Both the position numbers and the translations under genes were made by a program. From Burkholderia singularis (GTDB taxonomy: Bacteria; Pseudomonadota; Gammaproteobacteria; Burkholderiales; Burkholderiaceae), in assembly GCF_900176645.1 (NCBI RefSeq), contig NZ_FXAN01000032.1, positions 59,311 to 123,310 of the forward strand: a stretch of 64,000 nucleotides of DNA, in the 5' to 3' direction. Below the pieces are notes generated by a model. It saw nothing but the letters and a program-made list of their open reading frames with translations. It did no database searches and had not been told where the DNA came from. This document shows positions 10,284-20,781 of the stretch, piece by piece (the stretch's first letter is position 1; every line of letters starts with the position of its first letter).

Positions 10284-11843
10284 TCAGTGCGCCGCCGACG
10301 CCGCGGCGCTCGAATCGCCGCCGCCCGCCCGCTCAGGCTTCGTGATCCAGATGAGCCCGATCAGCAGCACGAAAATCGCCGCCGAGATGTAGAACAGATC
10401 GTTGACGCCCAACTGCGCGGCCTGCTGCGTCGCGAGATTGTTGATGAGCCCGTGCGCCTGCGATGGCGTGAGGCCGAGCCGCCCCATCTGATCGACCGCC
10501 TGGTTGAATGCCGGATTGTACGGATTGGCCTGCTCGACGAGCTGCGCGTGGTGGAAATTGTTCCGGTGATCCCACGCGGTCTGGAAGATCGACGTGCCGA
10601 TGCCGCCGCACATGATCCGCACGAAGTTCGACAGCCCCGATGCGGCCGGAATCCGGTGACCGGGCAGGCCCGACAGCGTGATCGATACGAGCGGAATGAA
10701 GAAGCCCGCCATCGCGATGCCCTGAATGAAGGTCGGCACCATCAGCGACCATTCGTCGACGCCCGTCGTATAGCGCGAGCGCATCCAGAAGCAGAGTGCG
10801 AAGAACAGGAACGCCGCCGTCGCGATATAGCGCGGATCGGTGCGCGGCAAGATCTTGCCCGTCAGCGGCGACAGCAGGATCGCGAAGAAGCCGACCGGCG
10901 CCATCACGAGGCCGGCGTCGGTCGCGGTGTAGCCGATCTGCGTTTGCAGCCACAGCGGCAGCAGCACCAGATTGCCGAAGTAGAGCCCATAGCCGACCGA
11001 TAGCGAAATCGTGCCGCCCGTGAAATTGCGCATCCGGAACAGCGACAGATCGACGACCGGATGCTCGGCCGTCAGCTCCCAGATCACGAAGAACGCGAAC
11101 GCGATCACGGCGGTCAGCGCGAGCACGATGATCGTCGTCGATGCGAACCAGTCGAGATCCTTGCCTTTGTCGAGCATGATTTGCAGCGAGCCGACCCAGA
11201 GAACGAGCAACGCGAGCCCGACGCCGTCGATCGGCGCATGGCGCACCGGCGACTCGCGCTTGCTGTAGATCATCCACGTCACGCCCGCGGCCGCGATACC
11301 GACCGGGATGTTCACGTAGAAAATCCACGGCCACGTGTAGTTGTCGGAGATCCAGCCGCCGAGAATCGGCCCGGCCACCGGCGCGACGAGCGTCGTCATC
11401 GACCACAGCGCGAGCGCCATCGGCGCTTTCGCGCGCGGGTAGCTCGACAGCAGCAGCGATTGCGACAGCGGAATCATCGGCCCGGCGACCGCGCCTTGCA
11501 GCACGCGCGACGCGAGCAGGAACGGCAGCGTCGGCGCGAGCCCGCACATCCACGACGAGATCACGAACAGGATGATCGACGCGAGAAACAGCCGCACCTG
11601 GCCGATGCGCTCGGTGAGCCAGCCGGTGAGCGGCACCGAGATCGCGTTCGCGACCGCGAACGACGTGATGACCCACGTGCCTTGGTCGGACGAGACGCCG
11701 AGATCGCCCGAGATCGTCGGGATCGCGACGTTCGCGATCGACGTGTCGAGCACGTTCATGAACACGGCGAGCGACACCGCGATCGTGCCGAGCACGAGTT
11801 GCCCGCCTTTGAGCGGGGGATACGGAGCTTGTGGCTGTGCCAT
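10284..11843 (-). CDS. emrB: EmrB-type multidrug efflux permease (MFS, DHA2 family)
   Basis: An inner-membrane proton-driven drug exporter of the 14-helix DHA2 family. The 519 residues are strongly hydrophobic throughout. The N-terminal region has the motif NVLDTSIANVAIPTISGDLG and then WVITSFAVANAISVPLTGWL, both typical of EmrB. It is the last gene of the marR-outer membrane factor-emrA-emrB operon and would join its periplasmic adaptor to the outer membrane channel. Substrates cannot be told from sequence; EmrB relatives export hydrophobic compounds and uncouplers. Confidence 0.93.
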   Translation of the reverse strand: MAQPQAPYPPLKGGQLVLGTIAVSLAVFMNVLDTSIANVAIPTISGDLGVSSDQGTWVITSFAVANAISVPLTGWLTERIGQVRLFLASIILFVISSWMCGLAPTLPFLLASRVLQGAVAGPMIPLSQSLLLSSYPRAKAPMALALWSMTTLVAPVAGPILGGWISDNYTWPWIFYVNIPVGIAAAGVTWMIYSKRESPVRHAPIDGVGLALLVLWVGSLQIMLDKGKDLDWFASTTIIVLALTAVIAFAFFVIWELTAEHPVVDLSLFRMRNFTGGTISLSVGYGLYFGNLVLLPLWLQTQIGYTATDAGLVMAPVGFFAILLSPLTGKILPRTDPRYIATAAFLFFALCFWMRSRYTTGVDEWSLMVPTFIQGIAMAGFFIPLVSITLSGLPGHRIPAASGLSNFVRIMCGGIGTSIFQTAWDHRNNFHHAQLVEQANPYNPAFNQAVDQMGRLGLTPSQAHGLINNLATQQAAQLGVNDLFYISAAIFVLLIGLIWITKPERAGGGDSSAAASAAH

Positions 11844-11877
11844 GCTGGGTTATCGGATCAATGTGCGGATCATGCGT

Positions 11878-13119
11878 TTACATCAGATTCGGCATACGGT
11901 TGCCGGCGGTCTTCGCCGCAGCGGCCGGTGCGGGAGCCGCGCTCGCCGCCGCGCCGCCGGCGTTCGCGGCGATGATGCGCGCGATCTCGGCATCCGCCTC
12001 GTCGCCATACTTCGCGAACACGTCGGTCTCGTAGACGGTGTTCTGCACGTTGCCGAGCTGGCCGCCGCTTTCGTCCTTGATGTCGACGTCGACTTGCATC
12101 GACAGGCCGATGCGCAGCGGATGGTCCTTCAACTGCTTGGGATCGAGCTCGATGCGCACCGGCAGGCGTTGCACGACCTTGATCCAGTTACCCGTCGCGT
12201 TCTGCGCGGGCAGCAGCGAGAACGCCGCGCCCGTGCCCGCCGAGAAGCCGACCACCTTGCCTTGGTACTTGACCGACGAGCCGTAGATATCGGCCGTCAG
12301 CTCGACCGGCTGGCCGATCCGCATATGCTTCAATTGCACTTCCTTGAAATTCGCGTCCACCCACACCGCATTGAGCGGCACCACCGACATCAGCGGCGTG
12401 CCCGGCGACACGCGCTGGCCGACCTGCACCGAGCGCTTCGCGACATAGCCGGTGACGGGCGCGGGCAGCGTGTTGCGCGCGTTGTTCAAATACGCGTCGC
12501 GGACCTTCGCGGCGGCGGCGAGCACGTTCGGATGATTGGCGATCGTCGTGTTCGCGGTCAGCGCGCGGTTCGACGCGAGCTGCTGCTGCGCGGCGTCGAG
12601 CGACGCCTGAGCGGCTTTCACCGCATCGCGCGCATGCGAAATTTCTTCTTGCGACACGGCGCCCGTCTGCGCGATCGCGAGCCGGCGGCGCAGGTCGTCC
12701 TGCGCCTTCGACAGATCGGACTGGCGCAGCGCGACTTGCGCGCGATATTGATCGTCGTTGACGAACAGGCCGCGCACCTGGCGCACGGTTTGCGCGAGAT
12801 TTGCCTCGGCCTGCTGCAGCGCGACCTGTGAATCGGCCGGATCGAGCACGACGAGCGGGGTGCCGGCATTGACTGTCTGCGTGTCGTCCGCCTTCACCGC
12901 GATCACGGTGCCGGTCACCTGCGGGGTGATCTGCACCACGTTGCCGTTCACATAGGCGTCGTCCGTCGTTTCGTGGAAGCGGGCGACGAGGAAATAGTAG
13001 AGCCCATAGGCAATCGCGGCGATCACGATCACGGCAATGAGCAGCGTCATCATCCGCTTGCGCTTGCCGTTGTTCTGCGGCTGCGCGCTCGCTGCCGCGT
13101 TTTGTTGTGGGTCGCTCAT
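11878..13119 (-). CDS. emrA: EmrA-type membrane fusion protein (HlyD family)
   Basis: The periplasmic adaptor that links the EmrB permease to the outer membrane channel. The 413-residue protein has a short cytoplasmic N-terminus, one membrane helix (about residues 24-45), an HlyD biotinyl-lipoyl-like half (TTDDAYVNGNVVQITPQVTG), a long alpha-helical hairpin (about 95-205), and the second lipoyl half plus beta barrel (APVTGYVAKRSVQVGQRVSPGTPLM). An Ala/Pro-rich stretch ends it. The gene lies 34 bases upstream of emrB and 68 bases downstream of the outer membrane factor. Confidence 0.94.
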   Translation of the reverse strand: MSDPQQNAAASAQPQNNGKRKRMMTLLIAVIVIAAIAYGLYYFLVARFHETTDDAYVNGNVVQITPQVTGTVIAVKADDTQTVNAGTPLVVLDPADSQVALQQAEANLAQTVRQVRGLFVNDDQYRAQVALRQSDLSKAQDDLRRRLAIAQTGAVSQEEISHARDAVKAAQASLDAAQQQLASNRALTANTTIANHPNVLAAAAKVRDAYLNNARNTLPAPVTGYVAKRSVQVGQRVSPGTPLMSVVPLNAVWVDANFKEVQLKHMRIGQPVELTADIYGSSVKYQGKVVGFSAGTGAAFSLLPAQNATGNWIKVVQRLPVRIELDPKQLKDHPLRIGLSMQVDVDIKDESGGQLGNVQNTVYETDVFAKYGDEADAEIARIIAANAGGAAASAAPAPAAAAKTAGNRMPNLM

Positions 13120-13187
13120 GGCGAGTTCTCCGTCCTTGATTTAAAGCGGGTGGTTTTCGAGAGTCGTCGATCTGGAGTCGGCCGGCT

Positions 13188-14681
13188 TTAGTTCGATGCC
13201 TGCTGCGCATCGGCCGGTTTCGCGGCCGGCGCGGGCGCTGCGAGTCGCGAACCGGCCGCGTCGAAGCCGCCGCCAAGCGCCTTCACGAGGCCGATTTGCA
13301 GATCGCGGCGGCGCATCTTCAGGTTCGTTACCGTCTGTTCGGCGGCGAGCCGGCTGCTGTCCGCGTTCAGCACCTGCAACTGCGGCGACAGGCCCGCCTT
13401 GTAGCGGATCACCGCGAGTTCGTATGCGCGTGTCGACGCATCGAGCGCGCGCTGCGCGTCGCTCATTTGCGCGTCGATCGCGCGGATCGACGAGACGTGG
13501 GTCGCGACGTCGGACAGCGCGTTGACGATCGCCTGGTTGTAGTTGGCGACGCTCAGATCGAAGTCCGCGTAGCGGCCTTTCAACTGCGCGCGCAACGCGC
13601 CCGCGTCGAACAGCGGCAGATGGATCGCCGGGCCGATTTGCGCCTGACGGCTCGCGAAATTCAGGAATTTGCCCCAGCCGAACGCATCGAAGCCGAAGCC
13701 CGCGGCGAGGTTGATGTCCGGGTAGAACTCGGCCTTCGCTTCCTTGACGTCGTGCAGCGCCGCTTCGACCTGCCAGCGCGCGGCGACGATATCCGGCCGG
13801 CGCGACACGAGATCGGCGGGCAGGTTGTCCGGCAGCGCGACTACGTCGCCCGGACTCAGCACGGGCGCCGCGATCTGCAGCCCGCGATCGGGGCCTTTGC
13901 CGAGCAGCGCGGCGAGTTGATAGCGCGTGGCGGTGATCTGGCCGTCGAGATCGGACAGCGTTGCCTGGCTCGTCGCGACATTGCCGCGCGCGGTTTGGCG
14001 CTCGACATTCGTATCGAGGCCGGCGCCGACGCGATCGTCGGTGATCTTGCCGACCGACTGGCGGTTGCCGATCTCGCGCGAGGCGATGTCGCGCTGCGCA
14101 TAGAGTTGCGCGAGCTGGTTGTAGGTGCGCGCGACCGAGGTCGCGAGGGTGACGCGCGCCTGCTGCATGTCGGCTTGCGCGGCCTTTTCCTGCGACACGG
14201 CTGCATTCAGGCGCGCGCGATTCTTGCCCCACAGATCAAGCTCCCAGGACGCGCTCGCGAGCACGTTGTTCTCGCTGTACCACTGGCCCCCGTAGGGCGG
14301 CGGAAAGAGGCCGTTACCGGAGTACAGCTCGCGGGTCCACGAATACTTGAGGTCCGCGCGCGGCAGCAGCGCCGAGCGCGATGATTCGATATACGACGAC
14401 GCCTGCGCGATGCGCGCCTGCGCCTGCGCGATCGTCGGATTGCCTTCGAGGGCCTCGTCGATCAGCTTCGGCAACTGAGGATCGCCGAATTGGCTCCCCC
14501 AGTCGAGCGTCGGCCAGCGGCCGCCCTGCGCGGGCAGGCTTTGCGCGCTTTCGAATTGGGTGGCCGGCGCGATCGTCTTATCGCTCTTGATGCCGAAATA
14601 GTTCGCGCACCCCGACAGTACGAGCACGGCAGCCGCGACGGCAATGGCGCTGCGACTGGCGGACAACGGAAGGGTTTTCAT
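13188..14681 (-). CDS. NodT-family outer membrane efflux lipoprotein
   Basis: A TolC-type outer membrane channel of the NodT (OprM-like) family. The start at 14681 gives a classic lipoprotein signal (MKTLPL..., lipobox LSGC followed by ANYFG). The body shows two OEP repeats with the long helical segments of the family, for example IAQAQARIAQASSYIESSRS and LGKGPDRGLQIAAPVLSPGD. An in-frame ATG 16 codons upstream would place charged residues ahead of the signal and is less likely. It forms a tripartite pump with the EmrA and EmrB proteins downstream. Confidence 0.92.
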   Translation of the reverse strand: MKTLPLSASRSAIAVAAAVLVLSGCANYFGIKSDKTIAPATQFESAQSLPAQGGRWPTLDWGSQFGDPQLPKLIDEALEGNPTIAQAQARIAQASSYIESSRSALLPRADLKYSWTRELYSGNGLFPPPYGGQWYSENNVLASASWELDLWGKNRARLNAAVSQEKAAQADMQQARVTLATSVARTYNQLAQLYAQRDIASREIGNRQSVGKITDDRVGAGLDTNVERQTARGNVATSQATLSDLDGQITATRYQLAALLGKGPDRGLQIAAPVLSPGDVVALPDNLPADLVSRRPDIVAARWQVEAALHDVKEAKAEFYPDINLAAGFGFDAFGWGKFLNFASRQAQIGPAIHLPLFDAGALRAQLKGRYADFDLSVANYNQAIVNALSDVATHVSSIRAIDAQMSDAQRALDASTRAYELAVIRYKAGLSPQLQVLNADSSRLAAEQTVTNLKMRRRDLQIGLVKALGGGFDAAGSRLAAPAPAAKPADAQQASN

Positions 14682-14768
14682 CGCGGATTTTCCTGACTCG
14701 GAATCGGATTCTGAAGAGATCATGGACACTGCAAGAATTTCCTTACATTTATTTGTCGAAAATGCCTG

Positions 14769-15275
14769 TTATGACAATGGTTGTACAGTGGTGCTGGCAG
14801 CGGCTGGGCACTCGCCGAAATTCGACAGGATGCGACGCAACATGCTCTTCAGAAAGCCGACTTCCTCAGGCGTGAAACCTTCGAGCACCTGATCGAGCAC
14901 GCTGCGGAAGATGGCCGGCATGCGGCTTGCGAGCGCATGCCCTTCGTCGGTCAGCTCGAGCCGCACGACCCGCCGGTCGTTGTTGCAGCGCACGCGCCGC
15001 AGCAGCCCGCGTTTTTCGACGCGATCGAGCAGGCGCGTCACAGCGCTCGCATCGATGCCGAATTCGCGCGCAAGTTCGGCGGCCGTCGAGCAATGGCCAA
15101 TGGCAAGCTTGAACAGCATGCTCGCCTGGGTGCCGGTGATGCCAAGCTCGGTTTGCGTGCGCTGCGTGATCAGGCTGCTCATCAGTGATTTCACGCGGGA
15201 CATCAGGTAACCGACGCTATCGTTCATCTGATACTCGAACAGCTCGCGGTCGAACGAAGGAGAAGGGTCCGCCAT
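14769..15275 (-). CDS. MarR-family regulator of the efflux operon
   Basis: A 168-residue MarR/EmrR-type winged-helix repressor. The DNA-binding part reads AAELAREFGIDASAVTRLLD, and the wing follows with RRVRCNNDRRVVRLELTDEG. It is the first gene of the operon, 87 bases ahead of the outer membrane lipoprotein gene, and has its own sigma-70 type promoter. By analogy with EmrR it probably represses its own operon and is released by hydrophobic ligands; that is inference from family and position. Confidence 0.92.
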   Translation of the reverse strand: MADPSPSFDRELFEYQMNDSVGYLMSRVKSLMSSLITQRTQTELGITGTQASMLFKLAIGHCSTAAELAREFGIDASAVTRLLDRVEKRGLLRRVRCNNDRRVVRLELTDEGHALASRMPAIFRSVLDQVLEGFTPEEVGFLKSMLRRILSNFGECPAAASTTVQPLS

Positions 15276-15310
15276 AAGTTCCCTGAGACTACAATAATTG
15301 ACTAGGCAGC

Positions 15311-15339
15311 ATTATAGATCCAGATAATTGCTGCGGCAA
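15311..15339 (-). promoter_or_regulatory. Promoter of the marR-emr operon
   Basis: On the minus strand TTGCCG (15334-15339) and a perfect TATAAT (15311-15316) are separated by 17 bases. The site lies 36 bases upstream of the marR start. The surrounding AT-rich stretch has two copies of ATAATTG (near 15293 and 15324), which may be part of an operator. Confidence 0.65.
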
Positions 15340-15464
15340 ATATTAATCGAAGCCGAATTCATCCGCTGACGCGCAAAAATAGCCCTGCTGCAAGTGGGTT
15401 CATCGGGCGGCGCGCGGCCGCCGTGCCGCGGCGCGGCCCCGGTGGGGTGGGCGACATGCCGGCG

Positions 15465-15473
15465 TGCTATAAT
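15465..15473 (+). promoter_or_regulatory. Extended -10 promoter of typA
   Basis: TG-C-TATAAT (15465-15473) is an extended -10 element about 80 bases ahead of the typA start. No good -35 hexamer is present at the expected spacing, which fits an extended -10 promoter. Confidence 0.5.
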
Positions 15474-15491
15474 TTGAGGCTTTCCAAAGAT

Positions 15492-15529
15492 GCAAACGCG
15501 CGCGCATCGCCCGATGCGCGCGCGTTTGC
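15492..15529 (+). promoter_or_regulatory. 18-bp perfect hairpin in the typA leader
   Basis: The arms 15492-15509 and 15512-15529 are perfectly complementary over 18 bases with almost no loop (in practice about 16 pairs and a 6-base loop). It begins just after the predicted transcription start and ends 25 bases before the ATG of typA. There is no T run after it, so it is not a normal terminator; control of translation or RNA stability is possible. Confidence 0.6.
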
Positions 15530-15554
15530 GCGTTTCCTTCGTATCCAGGTTTCT

Positions 15555-17381
15555 ATGACCCGCGCCCTTCGCAACATCGCCATCATCGCTCACGTCGACC
15601 ACGGCAAGACGACGCTCGTCGATCAACTGCTTCGCCAGTCCGGCACCTTCCGCGAGAATCAGCAGATCGCCGAACGGGTGATGGATTCGAACGACATCGA
15701 AAAGGAGCGCGGAATCACGATTCTCGCGAAGAACTGCGCGGTCGAATATGAGGGCACGCACATCAATATCGTCGACACGCCGGGGCACGCGGATTTCGGC
15801 GGCGAGGTCGAGCGCGTGCTGTCGATGGTCGATTCGGTGTTGCTGCTCGTCGATGCGGTGGAGGGACCGATGCCGCAGACGCGCTTCGTCACGAAAAAGG
15901 CGCTGGCGCTCGGCCTGAAGCCGATCGTCGTCATCAACAAGATCGACCGCCCGGGCGCGCGGATCGACTGGGTGATCAACCAGACTTTCGACCTGTTCGA
16001 CAAGCTCGGCGCGACCGAGGAGCAGCTCGACTTCCCGATCGTTTATGCATCGGGCCTGAACGGTTACGCGTCGCTCGATGCGGCCGCGCGCGATGGCGAC
16101 ATGCGCCCGCTGTTCGAGGCAATCCTCAAGCACGTGCCGGTGCGTCCGGCCGACCCGGATGCGCCGCTGCAACTGCAGATCACGTCGCTCGACTACTCGA
16201 CATACGTCGGCCGGATCGGCGTCGGCCGCATCACCCGCGGGCGCATCAAGCCGGGCCAGCCGGTCGCGATGCGCTTCGGGCCGCAAGGCGAGGTGCTGAA
16301 CCGCAAGATCAACCAGGTGCTGTCGTTCAAGGGCCTCGAGCGGGTGCAGGTGGAATCGGCCGAGGCGGGCGATATCGTGCTCATCAACGGCATCGAGGAC
16401 GTCGGCATCGGTGCGACGATCTGCGCGGTGGACGCGCCCGAAGCGCTGCCGATGATCACGGTCGACGAGCCGACGCTGACGATGAACTTTCTCGTCAACT
16501 CGTCGCCGCTCGCGGGCCGCGAAGGCAAGTTCGTCACGAGCCGTCAGATCCGCGATCGCCTGATGAAGGAGTTGAATCACAACGTCGCGCTGCGCGTGAA
16601 AGATACGGGCGACGAGACGGTGTTCGAAGTGTCGGGCCGCGGCGAGCTGCATCTGACGATCCTGGTCGAGAACATGCGTCGCGAGGGCTATGAGCTTGCG
16701 GTGTCGCGTCCGCGCGTCGTGATGCAGGAGATCGACGGCGTCAAGCACGAGCCATACGAACTGCTGACGGTCGATCTCGAGGACGAGCATCAGGGCGGCG
16801 TGATGGAGGAACTGGGCCGCCGCAAGGGCGAGATGCTCGACATGGTGTCGGACGGGCGCGGCCGCACGCGCCTTGAGTACCGGATTCCGGCGCGCGGGCT
16901 GATCGGTTTTCAGAGCGAATTCTTGACGCTTACGCGCGGCACCGGCCTGATGAGCCACATCTTCGATTCGTATGCGCCCGTCAAGGAAGGCTCGGTCGGC
17001 GAGCGCCGCAACGGCGTGCTGATTTCGCAGGACGACGGCGCGGCGGTGGCGTATGCGCTGTGGAAGCTGCAGGATCGCGGCCGCATGTTCGTGAAGCCGG
17101 GCGACGCGCTGTACGAAGGCATGATCATCGGCATCCACAGCCGCGACAACGATCTCGTCGTCAATCCGATCAAGGGCAAGCAATTGACGAACGTGCGCGC
17201 ATCGGGCACCGATGAGGCGGTGCGTCTCGTGCCGCCGATTCAGATGTCGCTCGAATACGCGGTCGAATTCATCGACGACGACGAACTCGTCGAGGTGACG
17301 CCGCAGTCGATCCGTCTGCGCAAGCGCCACTTGAAGGAGCACGAGCGCCGCCGCGCGAGCCGCGAAAACGCGGTCGAGTAA
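15555..17381 (+). CDS. typA: Translational GTPase TypA/BipA
   Basis: A ribosome-binding GTPase of the EF-G/LepA superfamily that aids 50S assembly and stress adaptation. The 608-residue protein opens with [20 protein letters not shown] (P-loop at about residues 12-19), [15 protein letters not shown] and NKIDRPGAR, followed by domain II, the EF-G-like C-terminal domain ([19 protein letters not shown]) and the BipA-specific C-terminal domain. ATG at 15555 starts the family sequence; the frame remains open upstream into the leader hairpin, which I do not count as coding. Confidence 0.97.
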   Translation: MTRALRNIAIIAHVDHGKTTLVDQLLRQSGTFRENQQIAERVMDSNDIEKERGITILAKNCAVEYEGTHINIVDTPGHADFGGEVERVLSMVDSVLLLVDAVEGPMPQTRFVTKKALALGLKPIVVINKIDRPGARIDWVINQTFDLFDKLGATEEQLDFPIVYASGLNGYASLDAAARDGDMRPLFEAILKHVPVRPADPDAPLQLQITSLDYSTYVGRIGVGRITRGRIKPGQPVAMRFGPQGEVLNRKINQVLSFKGLERVQVESAEAGDIVLINGIEDVGIGATICAVDAPEALPMITVDEPTLTMNFLVNSSPLAGREGKFVTSRQIRDRLMKELNHNVALRVKDTGDETVFEVSGRGELHLTILVENMRREGYELAVSRPRVVMQEIDGVKHEPYELLTVDLEDEHQGGVMEELGRRKGEMLDMVSDGRGRTRLEYRIPARGLIGFQSEFLTLTRGTGLMSHIFDSYAPVKEGSVGERRNGVLISQDDGAAVAYALWKLQDRGRMFVKPGDALYEGMIIGIHSRDNDLVVNPIKGKQLTNVRASGTDEAVRLVPPIQMSLEYAVEFIDDDELVEVTPQSIRLRKRHLKEHERRRASRENAVE

Positions 17382-17452
17382 GCCGCGCCCGTCGTGGCGG
17401 CGCGTGCGTCGCGCGCGCCGCATGACGCCGCATCGCCGCCCGCATTGCCGCC

Positions 17453-17488
17453 AAGCCGCCCGAGGCAGTTGTCTCGGGCGGCTTTTTT
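17453..17488 (+). terminator. Terminator of typA
   Basis: A 12-bp stem (17453-17464 with 17473-17484) and an 8-base loop are followed by a run of T. A second perfect hairpin without a T run (10-bp stem, around 17567-17588) follows about 80 bases on. Confidence 0.85.
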
Positions 17489-17764
17489 GCGCGCTCGGCA
17501 AGATCCGTCCGTTTCCCGGAAAAACTCTGTTGCGCACAGCCGACGCAATCTGTGCGAAACCGTGCGAAAGCCCGTCACGACGGGCTTTCGGCCGCTTTGT
17601 CTCCCCGCTTGACACAAGGGTTTTGTGATATGCTGCGCGCACGCAAGTTTTAGGTCCTTCCAAGCAAGACTTGATTCGCGCAATCCGCTAAACGGTCAGG
17701 CCGTGTCGCGGAAGGTTGAGTAACCCGCTATTTCTCGAGAAGCTCGAAGAAAGGTGAGCGTCAA

Positions 17765-20629
17765 ATGTCAGATGTAATGAAGCAGTTCCAGCTGAACTCG
17801 TATTTGTTCGGCGGCAACGCTTCGTATGTTGAAGAACTGTACGAAGCCTATCTGGATAATCCGGCGTCGGTCCCCGACAATTGGCGCGAATATTTCGACG
17901 CACTGCAAAACGTCCCCGCGACAGACGGTTCCAACGCGAGCGACGTGGCCCATAACCCGATCGTCGAATCATTCGCGCAGCGCGCGAAGGCCAATGCCTT
18001 CATTCCGCGCGAAAGCGGCAGCAATTTGGCTACCGCCCGCAAGCAAGTCCACGTTCAGACGCTCATCAGCGCCTATCGCTTCCTCGGCTCGCAATGGGCC
18101 AACCTCGATCCCCTGAAGCGCCGCGAGCGTCCCGCGATTCCCGAGCTGGAACCCGCGTTCTACGATTTCTCCGAAGCCGATCTCGACCAGACGTTCAGCG
18201 CGAGCAACCTGTATTTCGGGTTCGAGCAGGCTTCGCTGCGCGATATCGTGAAGGGCCTGCGCGACACGTATTGCGGCACGATCGGCGCTGAGTACATGTA
18301 TCTCAGCGATCCGGAGCAGAAGCGCTGGTGGCAGGAGCGCCTCGAATCGATCCGCGCGACGCCGAATTTCTCGGCCGACAAGAAGAAGCACATCCTGAAC
18401 CGCCTGACGGCCGCCGAAGGCCTCGAGCGCTATTTGCATACGAAGTACGTCGGCCAGAAGCGCTTCTCGCTCGAAGGCGGCGAGAGCTTCATCGCGTCGA
18501 TGGACGAGGTGGTGCAGCACGCGGGCTCGAAGGGCGTGCAGGAGATCGTGATCGGGATGGCGCACCGCGGCCGTCTGAACGTGCTCGTGAACACGCTCGG
18601 CAAGATGCCGGCTGATCTGTTCGCCGAATTCGAAGGCAAGCACGTCGACGATCTGCCGGCGGGCGACGTGAAGTATCATAAGGGCTTCTCGTCGGACATC
18701 GCGACGGAAGGCGGCCCGGTTCACTTGTCGCTCGCGTTCAACCCGTCGCACCTGGAAATCGTCAACCCGGTCGTCGAGGGCTCGGCGAAGGCGCGGATGG
18801 ACCGTCGCGGCGACGCGGACGGCCTGCAGGTGCTGCCGGTGCAGATTCACGGCGACGCGGCGTTCGCGGGTCAGGGCGTCGTGATGGAGACGCTGAATCT
18901 CGCGCAGACGCGCGGCTACGGCACGCACGGCACGCTGCATATCGTCATCAACAATCAGATCGGCTTCACGACGTCGGACCCGCGCGACGCGCGCTCGACG
19001 CTGTATTGCACCGACGTCGTCAAGATGATCGAAGCGCCGGTGCTGCACGTGAATGGCGACGATCCGGAGGCCGTCGTGCTCGCGACGCAGATCGCGATCG
19101 ATTACCGGATGCAGTTCCACAAGGATGTCGTGATCGACATCGTCTGCTTCCGCAAGCTCGGCCACAATGAGCAGGACACGCCGGCCGTCACGCAGCCGCT
19201 GATGTACAAGAAGATCGCGCAGCATCCGGGCACGCGCGCGCTGTACGCGGAGAAACTGGTCCAGCAAGGCGTGATCACCGCCGAAGAAGCGGATGGCTAT
19301 GTGAAGGCGTACCGCAAGGCGATGGACGACGGCCATCACACGGTCGATCCGGTGCTGTCGAACTACAAGAGCAAGTACGCGGTCGACTGGATGCCGTTCC
19401 TGAACCGCAAATGGACGGATGCGGCGGACACCGCGGTGCCGCTCGCCGAACTCAAGCGTCTGGGCGAGCGCATTACGACGGTGCCGGAGAATTTCAAGGT
19501 TCACCCGCTCGTCGAGCGCGTGATCAACGATCGCCGCAACATGGCGCGCGGCGAGCAGCCGCTCGACTGGGGCATGGGCGAGCATCTCGCGTATGCGTCG
19601 CTGGTCGCATCGGGCTATGCGGTGCGTCTGACCGGCCAGGATTCCGGCCGCGGCACGTTCACGCACCGTCATGCGGTGCTGCACGACCAAAACCGCGAAC
19701 GCTGGAACGACGGGACGTACGTGCCGCTGCAGAACATCGCCGAAGGCCAGGCGAAGTTCACGGTGATCGACTCGGTGCTGTCCGAGGAAGCCGTGCTCGG
19801 CTTCGAATACGGCTATTCGACCGCGGAGCCGAATACGCTCGTCGCATGGGAAGCGCAGTTCGGCGATTTCGCGAACGGCGCGCAGGTGGTGATCGACCAG
19901 TTCATCTCGTCGGGCGAAGTGAAGTGGGGCCGCGTGTCGGGTCTCACGATGCTGCTGCCGCACGGTTATGAAGGCCAGGGGCCGGAACACTCGTCGGCGC
20001 GCATCGAACGCTATCTGCAGCTTTGCGCGGAGCACAACATGCAAGTCGTTCAGCCGACGACGCCCGCGCAGATCTTCCACCTGCTGCGCCGCCAGATGAT
20101 CCGCCTGTTCCGCAAGCCGCTCATCGTGTTCACGCCGAAGTCGCTGCTGCGTCACAAGGAGGCGGTGTCGGATCTGTCGGAACTCGCGAAGGGTTCGTTC
20201 CAGCCGGTGCTGGGCGAAGTCGACGACAGCATCGACGCGAAGAAGGTCAAGCGCGTGATCGTCTGCTCGGGCCGCGTGTATTACGACCTCGTCGCGCATC
20301 GTCGCGAAGCGAAAGCGAACGACGTCGCGATCGTGCGGATCGAGCAGCTTTATCCGTTCGCGCACAAGCAGTTCGAAGCCGAACTGAAGAAGTACGAGAA
20401 CGTGACGGAAGTGGTCTGGGTGCAGGACGAGCCGCAAAATCAGGGCCCGTGGTTCTACATCGAACACCACCTGAAGGAAGGCTTGAAGGAAGGGCAGAAG
20501 CTCGCGTACAGCGGCCGCCCGGCTTCCGCCTCTCCGGCTGTCGGCTATTACGCGAAGCACTACGAGCAGCAGAAGGCCCTCGTTGAGGGCGCATTCGGCC
20601 GCTTGAAGAGCGCATCGATCGTGAAATAA
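17765..20629 (+). CDS. sucA: 2-oxoglutarate dehydrogenase E1 component
   Basis: The thiamine diphosphate-dependent E1 subunit that decarboxylates 2-oxoglutarate in the TCA cycle. At 954 residues it is slightly longer than the E. coli enzyme (933). It opens with the E2-binding region ([20 protein letters not shown]). Later come [46 protein letters not shown] and [19 protein letters not shown] of the cofactor domain, then the transketolase-like half ([39 protein letters not shown]). AGAAAGGTGAGC precedes the ATG. sucB and lpdA follow, so all three subunits of the complex are encoded together. Confidence 0.98.
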   Translation: MSDVMKQFQLNSYLFGGNASYVEELYEAYLDNPASVPDNWREYFDALQNVPATDGSNASDVAHNPIVESFAQRAKANAFIPRESGSNLATARKQVHVQTLISAYRFLGSQWANLDPLKRRERPAIPELEPAFYDFSEADLDQTFSASNLYFGFEQASLRDIVKGLRDTYCGTIGAEYMYLSDPEQKRWWQERLESIRATPNFSADKKKHILNRLTAAEGLERYLHTKYVGQKRFSLEGGESFIASMDEVVQHAGSKGVQEIVIGMAHRGRLNVLVNTLGKMPADLFAEFEGKHVDDLPAGDVKYHKGFSSDIATEGGPVHLSLAFNPSHLEIVNPVVEGSAKARMDRRGDADGLQVLPVQIHGDAAFAGQGVVMETLNLAQTRGYGTHGTLHIVINNQIGFTTSDPRDARSTLYCTDVVKMIEAPVLHVNGDDPEAVVLATQIAIDYRMQFHKDVVIDIVCFRKLGHNEQDTPAVTQPLMYKKIAQHPGTRALYAEKLVQQGVITAEEADGYVKAYRKAMDDGHHTVDPVLSNYKSKYAVDWMPFLNRKWTDAADTAVPLAELKRLGERITTVPENFKVHPLVERVINDRRNMARGEQPLDWGMGEHLAYASLVASGYAVRLTGQDSGRGTFTHRHAVLHDQNRERWNDGTYVPLQNIAEGQAKFTVIDSVLSEEAVLGFEYGYSTAEPNTLVAWEAQFGDFANGAQVVIDQFISSGEVKWGRVSGLTMLLPHGYEGQGPEHSSARIERYLQLCAEHNMQVVQPTTPAQIFHLLRRQMIRLFRKPLIVFTPKSLLRHKEAVSDLSELAKGSFQPVLGEVDDSIDAKKVKRVIVCSGRVYYDLVAHRREAKANDVAIVRIEQLYPFAHKQFEAELKKYENVTEVVWVQDEPQNQGPWFYIEHHLKEGLKEGQKLAYSGRPASASPAVGYYAKHYEQQKALVEGAFGRLKSASIVK

Positions 20630-20781
20630 CAGACGTTGCGACACGCAGGGGCGCGTCGCGCACCCTGCGTGCGCGGCCGGCCGCGTGCGCTCGAACAAAC
20701 GAACGCGTTCGAGCGCGCCGCCGCCGGGTGGCGTTCGCAAGCGTCTCGTCGTTACCCAGATTAAGCATCCAGGAAAATCAC

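Noticed and set aside
17609..17634. TTGACA followed by TATGCT ahead of sucA
   Set aside because: The spacing is only 14 bases, too short for a normal sigma-70 promoter. A sucA promoter must exist in this region but I cannot place it with confidence.
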